DNA of 64,000 nt, taken from the NCBI GenBank assembly GCA_036365515.1, contig CM070873.1, positions 227,989,876-228,053,875 of the forward strand, given 5' to 3'. Positions 8,176 to 20,830 of this stretch are shown here, one piece after another (positions within the stretch are counted from its first letter, which is position 1; each line of letters starts with the position of its first letter). Origin of the DNA: Torymus aiolomorphi. Taxonomy: Eukaryota; Arthropoda; Insecta; Hymenoptera; Torymidae. Position numbers and translations under genes: made by a program. The notes beneath the pieces were generated by a model that saw nothing but the letters and a program-made list of their open reading frames with translations, did no database searches and had not been told where the DNA came from.

Positions 8176-9363
8176 CAGATTGCGACAAGTGCGACGATCT
8201 GCGATTAAGAGGCGTTAAATACATCGGTATCCATTCTTCCCAGTTAATTAACACTAAGCAGTTCCAGGCTTACGAAAAATTACATCCTTAAGTCATAACC
8301 ATGGTTACCAATGCAGTATGACGAAATAATTTTTTGTGTTGGTTTCATAATTGAGTTGTAAACGAAAAAAAATATAGCTTGTGTACGTCCTCTTCTGTAA
8401 TGTCTATATTATAAAACTAAATTTTTAATAATATAAGTTTGTTAATAAAATCTTACGCACTGTTTCCACGAATCTCCCGGTTCATAAATAAATACTTTCT
8501 CATATATACGGATAGAATTTTTCCAGAAAAATTACCGTGATATTCGTGTTTATCGAGAAACAATAGACTTTTCTAAAACTTTTGAGTCATATTTGATATA
8601 ATTATTACTGTAGTTTAATGTTTAATGTTTAATATTTAGTATTCGCGGAAAATTTGACCGTGCCATGTAAGTGTTGCGTTTCACAAATTTTCCAATTATA
8701 TTCAAGACAAATTGTAGTGAATTAATGTACCTCTTTATCAGAGTGTCGTGGTAATTTTGATTAACCTTCCGTATCAATTTTCTCCGAATTGATGTGAAAA
8801 TCCGTTATGCGCAACGATTGCGTAGCCTACGCCAACGCCGAAGACGGCACGGCTGCAGGCATACCCCCTGAATATCAATGATTAGATTCACAATAGAATC
8901 ATTACTATGACAGCTTTGATAACTCTTTTTAAAAAATACAAAGTAAGATACTGATTAGGAACTAGCACTTTCAATAATATTAAATAGCAATACATGTTTA
9001 AAAATTACTTAAGTATACATCGTAAAAGCTCAATTTTTTACTGTTGCAGAGACAGGAGAATTTCCCGGCACTGCAAAAAGCTTCGGAACGCTCACATTTT
9101 CCATGGTTATAGTCTGCGTACTGTAATTTTGTACGCCAATTTCACGATAATTTTTCTAAGCAAAATTTTATTCGTGTACTATTTAATTGAAACCATACAC
9201 ATCCAGAGATATTCATCGAATATTCCGCAGCGTGATCAACAATATTATTTTTAAATGATATATATATTTTTTTTGAAGATTCACTTACTACATTAAAATC
9301 TCCCTTTTAAGAAAGCAATATTAATGTTATTGATACTTTGATCTGTACAACATTTTCATTTCG
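8176..9363. other. AT-rich intergenic DNA
   Basis: No gene is supported. A credible acceptor-like site (TTTTTACTGTTGCAG, ending 9050) precedes a stretch of moderate GC (9051-9130), but the frames on either strand give nothing recognisable. Confidence 0.35.
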
Positions 9364-9517
9364 CTATCTAAACCATTGCACGAACTGATATTTATTAAAA
9401 TGTATATCGGCATATAGCATGTAATCGCCCGTGCACAATTCACCTAGCGGATTGGCGATCTTATAATAAACGTCGTTCTTAATGGAAAAAGTCAGATCCA
9501 AAGACATCGTTTGACAA
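9364..9517 (-). CDS. Possible terminal coding exon of an unrecognised gene
   Basis: On the minus strand, after an acceptor-like CAG at 9520-9518, a frame of about 50 residues runs to a TAG at 9366-9364. It includes CQTMSLDLTFSIKNDVYYK and then ANPLGELCTGDYMLYADIHF before a short tail. Alternating hydrophobic and polar residues, two cysteines and a CxGDYxLxxxxxF ending resemble the last beta-strands of small secreted insect proteins such as DUF1091/ML-like families, but this is only a resemblance. No upstream exon was found. It may be an orphan exon or a relic. Confidence 0.3.
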
Positions 9518-9641
9518 CTGCGATGACTTCATACAGCATCAAAGAATAACTATTAGAAAGCTTAACTTCCCGCTACACGTTGCTCATTCTTTTGCAAGTA
9601 ATAATTATACCTGTTGAGATAATATTACAAACAAGAAAATT

Positions 9642-9972
9642 TGATTTCACCGTACTAGAACAATCAATTTTAATACTTCATAATCAGTTTAGCAACTTAT
9701 ATAACAATAGTGCGATTTACATAGATCGCAAGGAAAACTGCGCTCAATCACGCCATTAAAGAAGATCGATTGGAAAAATCGCTCTGCAATCATTACACAA
9801 AAGAGCCAGGCGTAACAGCTCTCACAAACCACAACAGCCACGTCGAATCGGTACTGCAAGCGATAACACGCGTTCTAGACGCGAGTCAAACAGTCCGATT
9901 TACATCCAGAATTACGTCCGATCAAAAGACAACTAATCGCCGTCCCCCATTAAACTCTCCATCTCTCGGGCC
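9642..9972. repeat. Diverged duplicate of the block at 4499-4808, copy 2
   Basis: Same orientation and order as copy 1. It runs straight into the CpG-rich island at 9.98 kb, while copy 1 runs towards the MATH gene. The 5.1 kb between the copies carries the MATH pseudogene and most of the hairpin elements. Confidence 0.75.
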
Positions 9973-10206
9973 TCGTTGGACTGGCCGCCTACGACTCGCT
10001 CGCTCTCGCGCAATTACATGCACCGTGCCAGCCTCCTATGTACATACACACTCGCGGCTCTCTGCTCAAATTAGCTCGAGCGCTCGAGAAACACGACCGA
10101 TCCTCTCTTACAAGCACACGGACACACGCGCGCAAAAGCCAAACGGCACTGCGGCATTTCTCTGTTCCTCTCTTTTCTTCTGTCCGTATTCTTCTTCTTA
10201 TACATA

Positions 10207-10238
<32 letters not shown>

Positions 10239-10560
10239 CTCTCTGCCATCGCGTATAGCCTTGGCATGCGGCGCACGATCGATCGCTTCCGCACGCGCGC
10301 GACGCTTACACGTTGCTCTCTTCATTTCGAATTCCGATTCCGCATATACGGTAATTGTTCTGCGCCGCGCGAGCGCCGATGTCGATTTATATACGAGATG
10401 CTGCCACTGCTGCTGCTGCTGCTGCTGCCACAGCCGGTGTAGTGCTTTATGGGACGCGCCGCGTCTCTTGCTTTTTCTCTATTTGGCTTTTTCACCTCGC
10501 GAGTGCGAAGGCGCTTCTTCACCTCGCGTTGTTTGCACCCTCTAGCCTCGAACAAACGAT
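9973..10560. promoter_or_regulatory. CpG-rich island with (CT)n and (CTG)n
   Basis: CG-dense stretch in otherwise AT-rich DNA, with (CT)n at 10207-10230 and (CTG)n at 10407-10428. Overlapping long frames on both strands are by-products of composition. Such islands with GA/CT tracts are typical of insect promoters or enhancers bound by GAGA-type factors; function here is inferred. Confidence 0.35.
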
Positions 10561-12224
10561 GCGGGAGAGGAGGAAAGAGTTTTCGGATTCCTATGCAATT
10601 CGATGCGCTGGGATCTTTATTGGTTTTAGAACTGGCTGGATAAGATATTTCGAAAAGGGTGTCTCTTTTTTTTGCGGCAAAGAATTTCTGCGGCTGCCTC
10701 ATGAAAGTTAAATTCCATCTGCGACCATTATTTGCAAGGGAAAAAGAATTTTCAAGCCATTATTTTGAAGACGTTGGAATATTTTTTTATTTTTGACGTA
10801 AAAGAATGAAAAAAAGGAGCTGTCAAAATATAATCAGAATTTTATTTTCTCAGTTGCAGTGTCGTCGAATATTATCGAATCTTTTGGAGAATGCTGAATG
10901 GAGATAAGGATGCACGAGGGAAGATGAATGGTATATAAGTAGATGGCAAAGGGCTACATAAGGCGATGTATTTGTCGGTATTAATTTTATTTCGTTATAC
11001 GCGATCACGTACAATTAGAGGAGCCGGCAAGTGGGATAAAGTATGAGGCTATTAAGTTTATTTATGATGCCGATTACGGTTTACATAGATTACATTATTC
11101 GCGAGTGTAAATCCGATTGAGTTAATCTGCTTATCGATTACTATTACCGCGTACCTGGTGGCTTTCGTGCGGGGTCTATTTGCTCAATTTGCAATAAATA
11201 TTGTATACTAATTATGAATAAATCCATTTAGAATTCCAATACGTCTTCGTGGATTAAATAGTACTGTAGATGCGCGCAGCACTTTTTTCCGCTGGGGGAG
11301 TATTTAAGAGCATTACATTCCTGAAGTAATTAGCTCTTATTTATGGAAACGGTCAGCGGATTCTCATGGAGTTCTTCTTTTATAAAGCTCAATGCGTTGC
11401 AATTACTCATTCTGGAAACAGCTATTATTTACTTTAATTTATAAAATTGATTCAAAATTAATACTGAATGTCGTAGATCGCGTCAGCGATTCATTTAATA
11501 CAATTTCAATTACGAATCTGTCAGCTGCATACTAAAATTGATTCACTTATAACGATTCTGTATGGTAGACTAATTTAAAATGATCTTTCTTACAAGGATA
11601 GCAATAATTCCATTTTAATCGTAATATGACCAAACGGAAGGAAAGTTTAAATACGTCATTGAATTTCAACTCAAGCACGATCATTTACAGTTAAAACTAT
11701 CTAGATGTTTTGATTAACATACGATAAGATATATTTAAATTACACGATAAAGATCGTAAAAATATACTAATTTTTATTAAAACCAATAAAATTATTTATT
11801 TCATGCTGCAATCAAACCATTTTCCAATTCTCTGTTCATTCGATAAAAAAAAATGATTCCCACTGCAAGTATTTCTAGGTAAACAAGTCTGACGGCGTTA
11901 ACAATTGTACATCAACTATTTGTCCAAGACAAGAGTCGGCGATGTTTTCTACAGAAGCATGACGCACTGGCAAGTGTCAATAAATTTTTCTTGTTGCCCG
12001 TCCAGCAGTCAATTTTCATCCCCTCGGCCGACAATTAAAAAAAACCAACATTCTCGCTTGTCGCGCCATAAAGCGATCCTTCCTCTCCAAATAAACTCTC
12101 TCCCTCACTCTCTTTCTACACCCGCGGACTTTTACCACTACTTTTATCACCTCGCTCAACTGAACAGCTTATGGTGAAAATAAAAAGAGAAGAGTCGAGA
12201 GTGCAAAGAAATCAATGAACGCGC
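10561..12224. other. AT-rich desert
   Basis: No gene, repeat or hairpin I can support. Confidence 0.45.
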
Positions 12225-12780
12225 CATCACGTAAGTATATACGTGCGTCGAGCGGTCTGACCTCTTCGCGGCGATTGTTAGTTGCACTGCAGTCGCCGCC
12301 ACCGAGTGTACCTACGTACGTACCTACGTATGTACGTGACGTATGCCCCCGCTGCTGAAAAACGGTTAGCCAGTCGCACGTAAGCTCTCTCTCTCTCACT
12401 CTGTGTATTTCATTAGCGGCGACTTACGTGATGCGCGGGTGCGCGAGAGGCCGAAAGACCGAGAGAGCCAATTAACATTTTTCGCGTCTCGCGCGCGCGC
12501 GGGAAATATGCGCTCGAATAAATATGGGTATGTGCGAGCGCGGTGGTGGTGGAGGAGTTGGAGGAGGAGAAGAAAGAGAGAGAGAGAGAGACAGAGAGGC
12601 TCGTACGGTGGGCGCCGATTATCGGGAGCTGACAATTAATAATGAGAGTTTACACACTCGCGCGAGCGCGCGGAGGTGGAAGTTTCCGAGTTAACGGTCG
12701 CGCGCGTGAAGCGTTAGACGTACGGAGAGCGCGCGTAATTGAAATGCAATCGTAATCATAATTACCACTCGGGGGTACCG
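12225..12780 (+). promoter_or_regulatory. CpG-rich island after a strong donor-like site
   Basis: CCATCAC then GTAAGTATAT (GT at 12231-12232) is a near-consensus plus-strand donor at the island edge. The island contains a TACGTACGTACC series (12310-12345) and (GA)n at 12571-12597. A non-coding first exon ending at 12230 is possible but unproven. Confidence 0.3.
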
Positions 12781-14289
12781 TTACGATATGTATGCGTGGC
12801 GTAAGAGAGAGAGAGCGACGCTAAGGCTCACGTGAGGACTCACGATATTTCTAAATAAAAATTGCCGGGGCTTCCGAGCTAGGTGTGCGGCTATCAAGAT
12901 CGTGCTGGGATGTGGTATATAACGCACGCTGTCAAGTGCGTGAGATTCAGTTGGTTTGGCTGGCAAGGCGATCGATCATTCACTATCGAAGGCTGCGATT
13001 ATTTTTCGGGCGAATGCGAACATGGTTTTCTGTAGAACCGGAATGGCACTGGATGCATAGCGTTGGTCTACATAATGAGAAGAGTACATTCACAAAATTG
13101 GATTTTCTATGTATAAAGCGAGATTAGTCTTGTTCAAAAGGATTCCCACATTTTTGTTGCTTATTTTGTAAACAATAATTTACTTTTGCAGGCTTCTTTA
13201 CATAGTTAATTTTGAAATTTAATATTGAAGATACACCATCGTCAAATAAACTGGTTGTATAAGTAAAATACTGTCATAATTCTTGATGGATATCGATTTC
13301 AGGTCTAGCGGAAATTAGGTGTATATGATATTTAAAGTTTATTCGTCATAAAAATATTTTTTATGCATCACATTCAATTAAAAAAAATCATTTTTGTAGG
13401 GTTTTAAATTATCTGCCAGCTTTTTAAATTTTCTTTAAGTAAATAAAAAGCACTAAGAAAATACTTCTCATCGAACTGCCTATTAAATATTAAATACTAT
13501 ATTGGCGTACGATGACGTCTCTGTCACTGCACCTAAACATGTAAGTAACATTTCAGAGCCCAACTGAAATATCATTGTTGGGGATGCAGTAAATTAACAT
13601 AATGTACTTATATAAAAAAAGTCAAAAATACGTTAATCCTACAACCTTTGAAAAGTACTACGTAAACGTACCCTTCAACAATCCTCGTACATCTACAATG
13701 ATTACAGGTGATCCATAAAAAATCTCCCTTTCTCCTTATTTAGGTCGAACTTTGTCTAGAGGTGACCAATATGATTGCAACATATGTTGCGTTGCTTCAA
13801 GAATCGATTTGATACATATGATCATTATGATATTGTTAGATTTAAATCTAGATATTAGAACGAGTAATTTACTTAAATTTATCGAATCAGAAACTTCGAA
13901 AAACCTAAGTCATTTAAATAAGTTGCAATAGTGAACATTCGCGTAAAATCAAACGTAATTGTTAAATTAAAAATATATCGGCATTCTCATCACGAAGATA
14001 GCAAATCTAAGAAGCAAATTTTACTTTCAAAATCAGATAGGTCAATTCAATATAAACCAAAACAGATATCTCACTCGGCATCTGCCTTATAATTACAAGC
14101 GATCGCCGAACATTTTTACGAGCCACCTCTTCTTTTCAATACGCTTAATAACTATAATTACGCCCAAGCATCAACCCAACCTCCTTTCATTATTATACCA
14201 TCTACACCACCACGTAAAATCGCGATTGTACTCTCGTCTCCTCCCCTCCTCTACACACCACCAACCAAAAACAACGAATCCCGTTGAAA
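12781..14289. other. Mostly AT-rich DNA
   Basis: Apart from the core-promoter candidate at 12915-12953, nothing is supported. The short frame starting ATG at 13021 ends after 12 codons. Confidence 0.4.
12915..12953 (+). promoter_or_regulatory. Candidate core promoter: TATA box plus TCAGTT initiator
   Basis: TATATAAC begins at 12915. TCAGTT, the arthropod initiator consensus, lies at 12947-12952, placing its A about 33 bp after the TATA start, which is the usual spacing. It lies at the edge of a CpG-rich stretch. No downstream coding exon was identified in this window, so it could drive a non-coding RNA or a distant exon. Confidence 0.35.
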
Positions 14290-14620
14290 ATCTGAATATC
14301 ATCGACGCGCGCGTGCCTTATAAATAAATTATAAGTCCGCGCGCGCACGCCTCGACGCGCTCATATGTCCGTCGATCATTAAGGCGTACGCGCGTTCGTA
14401 TGCAAATGTGGCTCTCGGCTCAGCGCGAGATACCGTAAGGCAGAAATTTTGGCGATGGCCCGGCGATAGGGATCTTTGTCGTTTGCGCCCCGCCGCTGGC
14501 AACTCGTCGAGCCAGGTTCCCCGAAACCACTTACGGTTCCCCCCCTTTGCCAGTCGCTTTTTTTTTCGACAAAAACGTGTGCAGCCGACAGTGCAGAGGA
14601 GATGAGCCGAGGAATGAGCG
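14290..14620. promoter_or_regulatory. CpG-rich island
   Basis: Runs of CGCGCGC and GCGC between AT-rich flanks. The overlapping frames on both strands have no recognisable domains. Confidence 0.3.
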
Positions 14621-15699
14621 TACGTATACGCGGTTCTCGTAAACGATAACGAGAGCTATTTTTTAAAATGATGATCACTTTTTGGCGGTATATAATGGGG
14701 AGTTCGCACGAAGACGGTTAATGATGTTTACGAGCGTAATATGACGGCGACGAATTCGCGTAAATGTGTGGACGTTTATTTTTTCCCTTAATTTACTCCG
14801 TGGCGTGTATAGTGAGTTTCGTGAAAATTATAACGTTAGGCGGTTGAGGGGAAGCGTTGAAAGAATGTGTTACAGTAAATTTATTCTAAGATTATATATA
14901 AACTTCAATATGCATTATGATGGAAATTCTACATAGTTAAAGATGATAAAATCGCCGTTCACCATGTAATTACAATTAAGATATGATTATTCGATGCAAG
15001 AATGTTTACGTCCCAAAGAGTTTTTGCTGTCTATATACGTACGCAGCATCAAATGAAATGAAATTTTTTCTTCGAATTCTTGGTAAACTGCAATTTTTAC
15101 CGTGAGATTTACGTGGATATTTATAACTAAAAATATTTTAGTACTTACTGCAGGAATATTTTTCTTCATTTAGGTAAGGATCTATCTCTTTGTGTTACAG
15201 GTGAGTTGATAGCAACTCACCTGTAACACAAAGAGAATATAAAAGTAAGACAAATGTTATAATATGCTCGATGTAATATTTAAAATTTTTATATTTGAAA
15301 AATATAAATTTCTCCTTTTCACGCTTATATGATATACATTAGTCACGCTTGCGACACCACACTTATGTGGACAAGTGCCAAGATGTTGACAACTTCAAGC
15401 ATTACTCATGCACCAGCGATCGATTTGCAAAACCCACAAACCATTCTTAGATGTTTACTTCGAAAATATGCTAATATAAACGAGCATCGCATCCTCGCAT
15501 CCCCTCAAACATTTACCCAGCTCATTAAAAGGTCATCCCATATAGTAACGTTCAATTTCAACACTCACTGCACACACACAGACACTGCACTTGCAAATCT
15601 CTCGCGCGGTTAAACAGCAAACCTCGCTCGCCTTTCCCCCCAAGCTCACATAATCCGCAACGCATACACACACACAACGGTCTCTCTTTCCACCGCGCT
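14621..15699. other. AT-rich interval containing a perfect palindrome
   Basis: The only structure is the hairpin at 15186-15235, described separately. Confidence 0.4.
15186..15235. repeat. Perfect palindrome, 23-bp arms, 4-nt loop
   Basis: CTCTTTGTGTTACAGGTGAG TTG (15186-15208) is followed by ATAG and then its exact reverse complement (15213-15235). Perfect identity indicates recent origin. The arms contain ACAGGTGAG, which resembles a splice donor context on both strands. Confidence 0.95.
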
Positions 15700-16200
15700 A
15701 TCCACTACTCCCGCGCGTGATGTAATACAATGAAAAATGATACATTTCGCGCTTTGCAAGCGGGGGAACCACCGCGAGTTCTTATTCCATATAACAGCAG
15801 CAGGAACTGCGTGCGCGCGTGCGCAAATTGGCCTTGCTATAGGATTCCTCCTTGCCTCTTCTCCTCTCTATATATAGAGTACTCACTCGCGGGAGACCGA
15901 AACACGCGGGCGCGCGCGCACGCGCCTCGAGGAAACAATTAGCGGACGAATCAGATCGCCGAGGGTATCCTGCGGAAAATGTATTCCGCACCGAGCTCTG
16001 CGCCGCGCGAGGAAGTTGTGATGTATACCGAGAGCGAGAGGTCCGAAAGAGATCCGACCGAGCGACATAGCCGCGCGAGTGTGCGCCTTATGTACATGAT
16101 CGAGAGGAGAGGATTCGGTGGAAGGCTATCGAAACGCGCGCGTCGCTGCGCTATTGTTCTGCCGAAGATGCGTGGGCGAGCGGTAAGTTTTGCTTTTTAA
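15700..16200 (+). promoter_or_regulatory. CpG-rich island ending in a donor-like site
   Basis: CG-dense; ends with GGGCGAGCG then GTAAGTTTTG (GT at 16183-16184) on the plus strand. A non-coding first exon is possible. Confidence 0.3.
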
Positions 16201-16809
16201 TGCGCCCGACCAGAGGGAAATTAGCTAGATGGCTGTGCTTCGAAGAGCACGCAGTTGTGTGTGTGTGTATGTATAGGTTTTGTTGCTCGCGATGGCGCGA
16301 GGGTGGTGGAGTGGAAGATGAATTTAAATGCATGCGCGGCGCTGGGATTTATGAAGTGTACACTCGGTTCTGGTGAGATGGGGGGTATTTTCAATTGCTC
16401 ATTATTTGTAAATTTGGTTGTTGACGAGCTTTTAATCTTTAAATAAATTTACATCTCTTTTCCGAGTGGTAATCGGTAAAAGAAAGGGCATAACTAATGT
16501 CTTCAGAGAGGAAGTGTAAACTTTACTTTCAATAGAATACGAGAACATACATTTGACATAAATCAAAACTTTTTTTTTCACTTTAACTTCTACTATTATT
16601 AAAAATTATTTAAATACAGTCAGAACATATACATGTCCTCAGGATATCCTGCCTTTTAATACGTTCTATCGTGAAACGAGAGCACAACACACAGATCTCC
16701 TTTTCACTATCGATAGCTCTACTCCACAAACACGCTTCATCCCTCCCTAATGACATAATCGCCCTCCAATCACAATAATAATCCTAATTACACTCGAAAA
16801 GCCGCTTAT
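16201..16809. other. Mixed AT-rich DNA
   Basis: A short (GT)n near 16255-16275. Nothing else supported. Confidence 0.35.
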
Positions 16810-17110
16810 CCGCGCCACCATCCCATCGCTTATGTATATATATACGCGTACAAGAAAAGCGCGCCGCCTAATAAACAGCTCTCGCAGCCGTGTGCTTTTT
16901 TTTTTGTCTGCGCGAACTCGGAAGCCACGCGCGCGTGCGCTGAAACGACGGGCGGCTACTATAGCTGCGCGTGCGTGCGTGCGTTTGGAGGCCAAGGCGC
17001 TCGCCGATGCCGTAATGATCTCCCGGCACGCAGAAAGGAGACAGCAAATGAATGGTGGCGAGAGTGATCGATCTCGCGCGAGCGCGCGGTGAAAGTAATT
17101 GCCCCCCGTA
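16810..17110. promoter_or_regulatory. CpG-rich island
   Basis: CGCGCGTGCG-type runs and a (GTGC)n stretch near 16970-16985. Frames through it are compositional. Confidence 0.25.
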
Positions 17111-18159
17111 ATAATACCGTGCGTCATCGACGTGGTATATATGTTGCGTATATAGGCGAGTGAGTGTATAATTGTCGATTGGTATACATAAGAGCGAAGG
17201 GGGCATATATATCTATAGATTTAGAGAGGAGGTGGCTAGTTGTTGCGCGAGCAGTGCTTTGTGTGAAGAAGGAGTGGGGAAGTACGGATGCGAGGAACGG
17301 GCGCACACGGATATGAGGGTAGCATTTTGCGGCGGCGGGGTGGTTTCGGGTGGTCTAAACGCTCGGCCGTAAGAGATAATGGGTTGTGTTTGATGGCTAC
17401 GCGCCCGCGATATGCTGTGATTATAGAGGTTGAATGGTTCATGGATTTTTGCAATATTTTTGTTCTCTTCTTTCCTGCCGATTTTTCGAAAGCCGAGGTA
17501 CGAATATAAGTATTTACTTAGGAAGTGAATTACATTATCACATTTTTATATTAGTTATCGAATCAGAAGCAAACCGTTTCATTAATTTACATTTTTGAAT
17601 TTTTACACTCTAAAACTGTTTACCGGAAAGTTTGTCAAGCATTTTGCTAAATGTATATATAAAGCACTCAACTGGAATCGTATAATTTTAAGATTACGTC
17701 TTAGTTACATTAAATTTTCGTTTTATCGTGATACATTTTGATATTTTAACGGTGTCTTAAATCGCCTAACGACCGCAATAAAATGTGAATCAGTAAAAGC
17801 TTGAGCAAATAAACCATTTCCAAAAGAGCATAGTAATTTATTTACATCCCTTATCCAGAGCATAAACAAGTTACCTGTCAAAAACTCCGAGCCACCTTAA
17901 CATCCATATGAAGGTTCTAGTTCAGATTCTCGCGTGTAAATATTCCCCCGGTGACTTTTAGTAACTAATTCCAATGTTAACGCAACACCCGTTACTCCAC
18001 GAAAACCAAACGAAAACGCCGATATAAATTCAATTCGCTATGAAAAACCGGTTTCCTCATACATCCTCCTCTCTATAAGAAACTTCTCTCACTCCTCCAT
18101 TAAAAAAAAAGAAAACTGCCAAGTGGTCTCCTCCCTCTTCAAACCTCGTGTGTCAATTA
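17111..18159. other. AT-rich DNA with TATATA motifs
   Basis: Several TATATA motifs (17133-17155, 17205-17215). No gene supported. Confidence 0.35.
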
Positions 18160-18580
18160 CAAGACTGATACGCGCGGCAGCGGCGGCGGTTTGCGAAATC
18201 GCTGAATGAGTTGGCGAGCGCGCGTACTTACAGATCTTCATAACAGGATCGATCGAGAGGAGTCTGCGCAGCCGGATGGATCGCGTCGATGAATTGCGGT
18301 TTGCGCCGAGTGGCAGCCTCGTGCTTCTGCATGCGTGTGTGTAAAAGGGAAAATCGGTGACGGGCGCAGGCGCGCACCGATGCACTTTTGCATTTAGTTA
18401 AGGCGGCCGCGACGCGAACGCGCGAGGTAATCCGAGTTCCCTGATGGGACACTCGACAAAAACATCGGTATCACGTTTCAATGCGCGCACTACGCACGCG
18501 TGACGAGACGATTACGAGGCGCAAGATGCATACGCGTGCGCGCCTGGAAAATATGTTGCGCCGCGCTGTAGTCTTTAGGT
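18160..18580. promoter_or_regulatory. CpG-rich island
   Basis: CG-dense in two halves. GATCTGTAAGTACG on the minus strand (near 18226-18239) is a donor-like site. Confidence 0.25.
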
Positions 18581-20279
18581 GTGTGTGTGTTTTTAAGTAA
18601 GCGATGACGTGACTTTTGAGGCTGATAGTTGTACGGTTTAGTTGTGTGTGGAAAGTTTGTAGTTGGCTGTTAAAATTAAGTGAATAGTGTTGTTTTTTTT
18701 TTTTTTTAAGAATAGTAGGACTCTGAAAACTGCAATGTATCAAGTGTGAAAGATGTTTAATATTAAACATTTTACAATGTATTTGTGTCAATGTCAGAAT
18801 TATAAAATTAATTCCATTCTATTTTCATCGTTAATTATGATGTTGATTTATGACATACGTTAAGATTTTTATAAAGGATGCTAATGACTAATAGGACAAC
18901 TTGTTACATGACTTCAGCTTTATGGAATTCAAGTTAAAAAAAAATAATCTACTTAATATAAAATTATTATTTTTGAGAAGTTGGTCTTAATTCGATTTAT
19001 CATATATATTGAATGAATGTCATTTATTAGATTGCTGTACAAGGAAGACTTCTCTAAACCTTTCTTCTAATATGCTAAGTATTTTATAATAACATTTGAA
19101 CTGCCAGTATATGATCATATAAAATGACTTCCATCAATTAATTTTATTACACGTGTTTTAAAGAAAAACAATATAACTTCCGAAAAATAAACACAAATGA
19201 AGAAAGTATAAGCAACACCGACACCAGACAAACGAATGAAAAGCTTTACGTAATCGTTGCGAGTCTCTTGCGCGCGCGTGCATTCACACATAGGCCAACC
19301 AGCAGGAGCAGCCGGCTCGGCTGTACGTGACTATCGTAATGCCGTATAGGCGCTCGCTGCACGTACATACACAGAACTCGCGCGCGACTCACAGACGTCG
19401 CGTCGGCCATATTTGGCGCTGGCACCGTACTCGTGGAAAACCGCACCCGCCCGCGTGCGTTTCGCAATGCGGAGGAACAGCCTGTGTAGGCCTGAATGGC
19501 CGGCTAAAGAGAAAGAGAGAAAAAACGCGCCGATGTATGTAAAGGAAGAACTAATGAGATGGAAAGTAAGCAAGAAGATAAGGCGTTCTGGGGGGAGGGG
19601 ACTTTAAAAGGTACAAAAGGGGGAGTAGTCGAGGAAAGAGACGTATGAATCGAAGGAGTGCTGGGGATGAAGTCCAAATTGAAGTTAAGAATGGGACGAA
19701 GTCCCGGGACGCGAATGGATGGGAGAGGAAGGAGGCATTGAGAGGGATAATAAGGCGGCGAAGTTCGAGTTGAAGTTGAGAAAGGATGTTATGTAAATTG
19801 GACGGCGGATTTTTCGTACGAAAGAAGGAAATGTGCCGCTTACGTTATACGAAAGTGACGTAGTGTCTCTGTGTGGACGTAATATATAAAAGAAATGTGA
19901 CCTTCTTCTGCTATGCTCGGTTCATTGTTTCGATGACGGATGCTACATTCTCACGTTTTAAGTAGAACGAGTCTCACATGTACCGAAAGTAGAATATTAT
20001 TAATTTTATTTGAGCATATATATTCTAATCAAAGATGCTATCTTTTCTATGATTAAGTATTACTTGGAAACTAGTTTATGTTATGCGTAAGAATCATTCA
20101 AGCAAATTGAACGAAGCTGCTAATTTATCTCCCAAAGCTACACGCAAACAATTTGAAGTTTCAATAGGACACGAGCACCAGATGTATACTCTTCCAATAA
20201 CAAACTGCTCAACATCATCCGGCACGTACATACCCTCTTATACCAAAAGAATCGAGCCGCCATAGATCGATCATTCTGA
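18581..20279. other. AT-rich DNA with a small CpG-rich patch and a purine-rich patch
   Basis: CpG-rich at 19250-19480. From 19550 to 19800 one strand is strongly purine-rich and contains two related stretches (TTGAAGTTAAGAA near 19679, TTGAAGTTGAGAA near 19770). No gene supported. Confidence 0.35.
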
Positions 20280-20830
20280 TTAATTACCCCAGCGGGACAA
20301 ACACATCGAGCGAGCGAGCACAAATTCGCGGCACCGCGTTGTAGTTGTCTATACCCTTCCAGCATCGAAAAGCCAAGAGAGACGGATACCCGGCCGTCGG
20401 CAAAAAGACAGGAAGATAAAGATAGAAGCAAGCAAAAAGCCCCGCTGCGAGGCGAACGCACCCCCCCCCCCTGTGAAGAAAAGGTCACGAAGAAGAAGAG
20501 CAATCTCCAAGGGGACACGACGACGAGGACGCTGAAAGTCGTCCAGCGAGAGGAATCCCGAGCAGTCCATGTCGGACTGGCTTCGCCACGTATCCATCTT
20601 CGTTCCTCTCTCTCTCTCTCAAATCGCTTCGTCGATGCAGCGTCTCTTTTTTTGCCGCACATGCGCGCCGTTCGCGAGAATCGATTCTGCAGCGACGAAA
20701 TAGGCGCGACACGGTCTTATGTCACTTTTAAGCGAGCGAGCGAGCGAGCGATTAATTGTCCCATGTAAATGCGAGAGAGCGCGTGCGGGTTAAAGTCGTT
20801 GGCGTTTTTGTCAAGGTGAGAGAGGATAGA
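20280..20830. promoter_or_regulatory. CpG-rich island with (GAGC)n
   Basis: (GAGC)n at 20731-20750, a C11 run near 20460 and CT-rich tracts. The reading frames of 70-170 residues here lack domains and several lack ATG starts. Confidence 0.25.

Noticed and set aside
9770..10711. Overlapping frames of 80-160 residues on both strands
   Set aside because: Stop-poor CG-rich DNA with CT and CTG repeats; no domains and no coherent splice structure.
20138..20662. 174-residue minus-strand frame
   Set aside because: Low-complexity Ser/Arg/Phe composition, overlapping frames in other phases, CpG island context.
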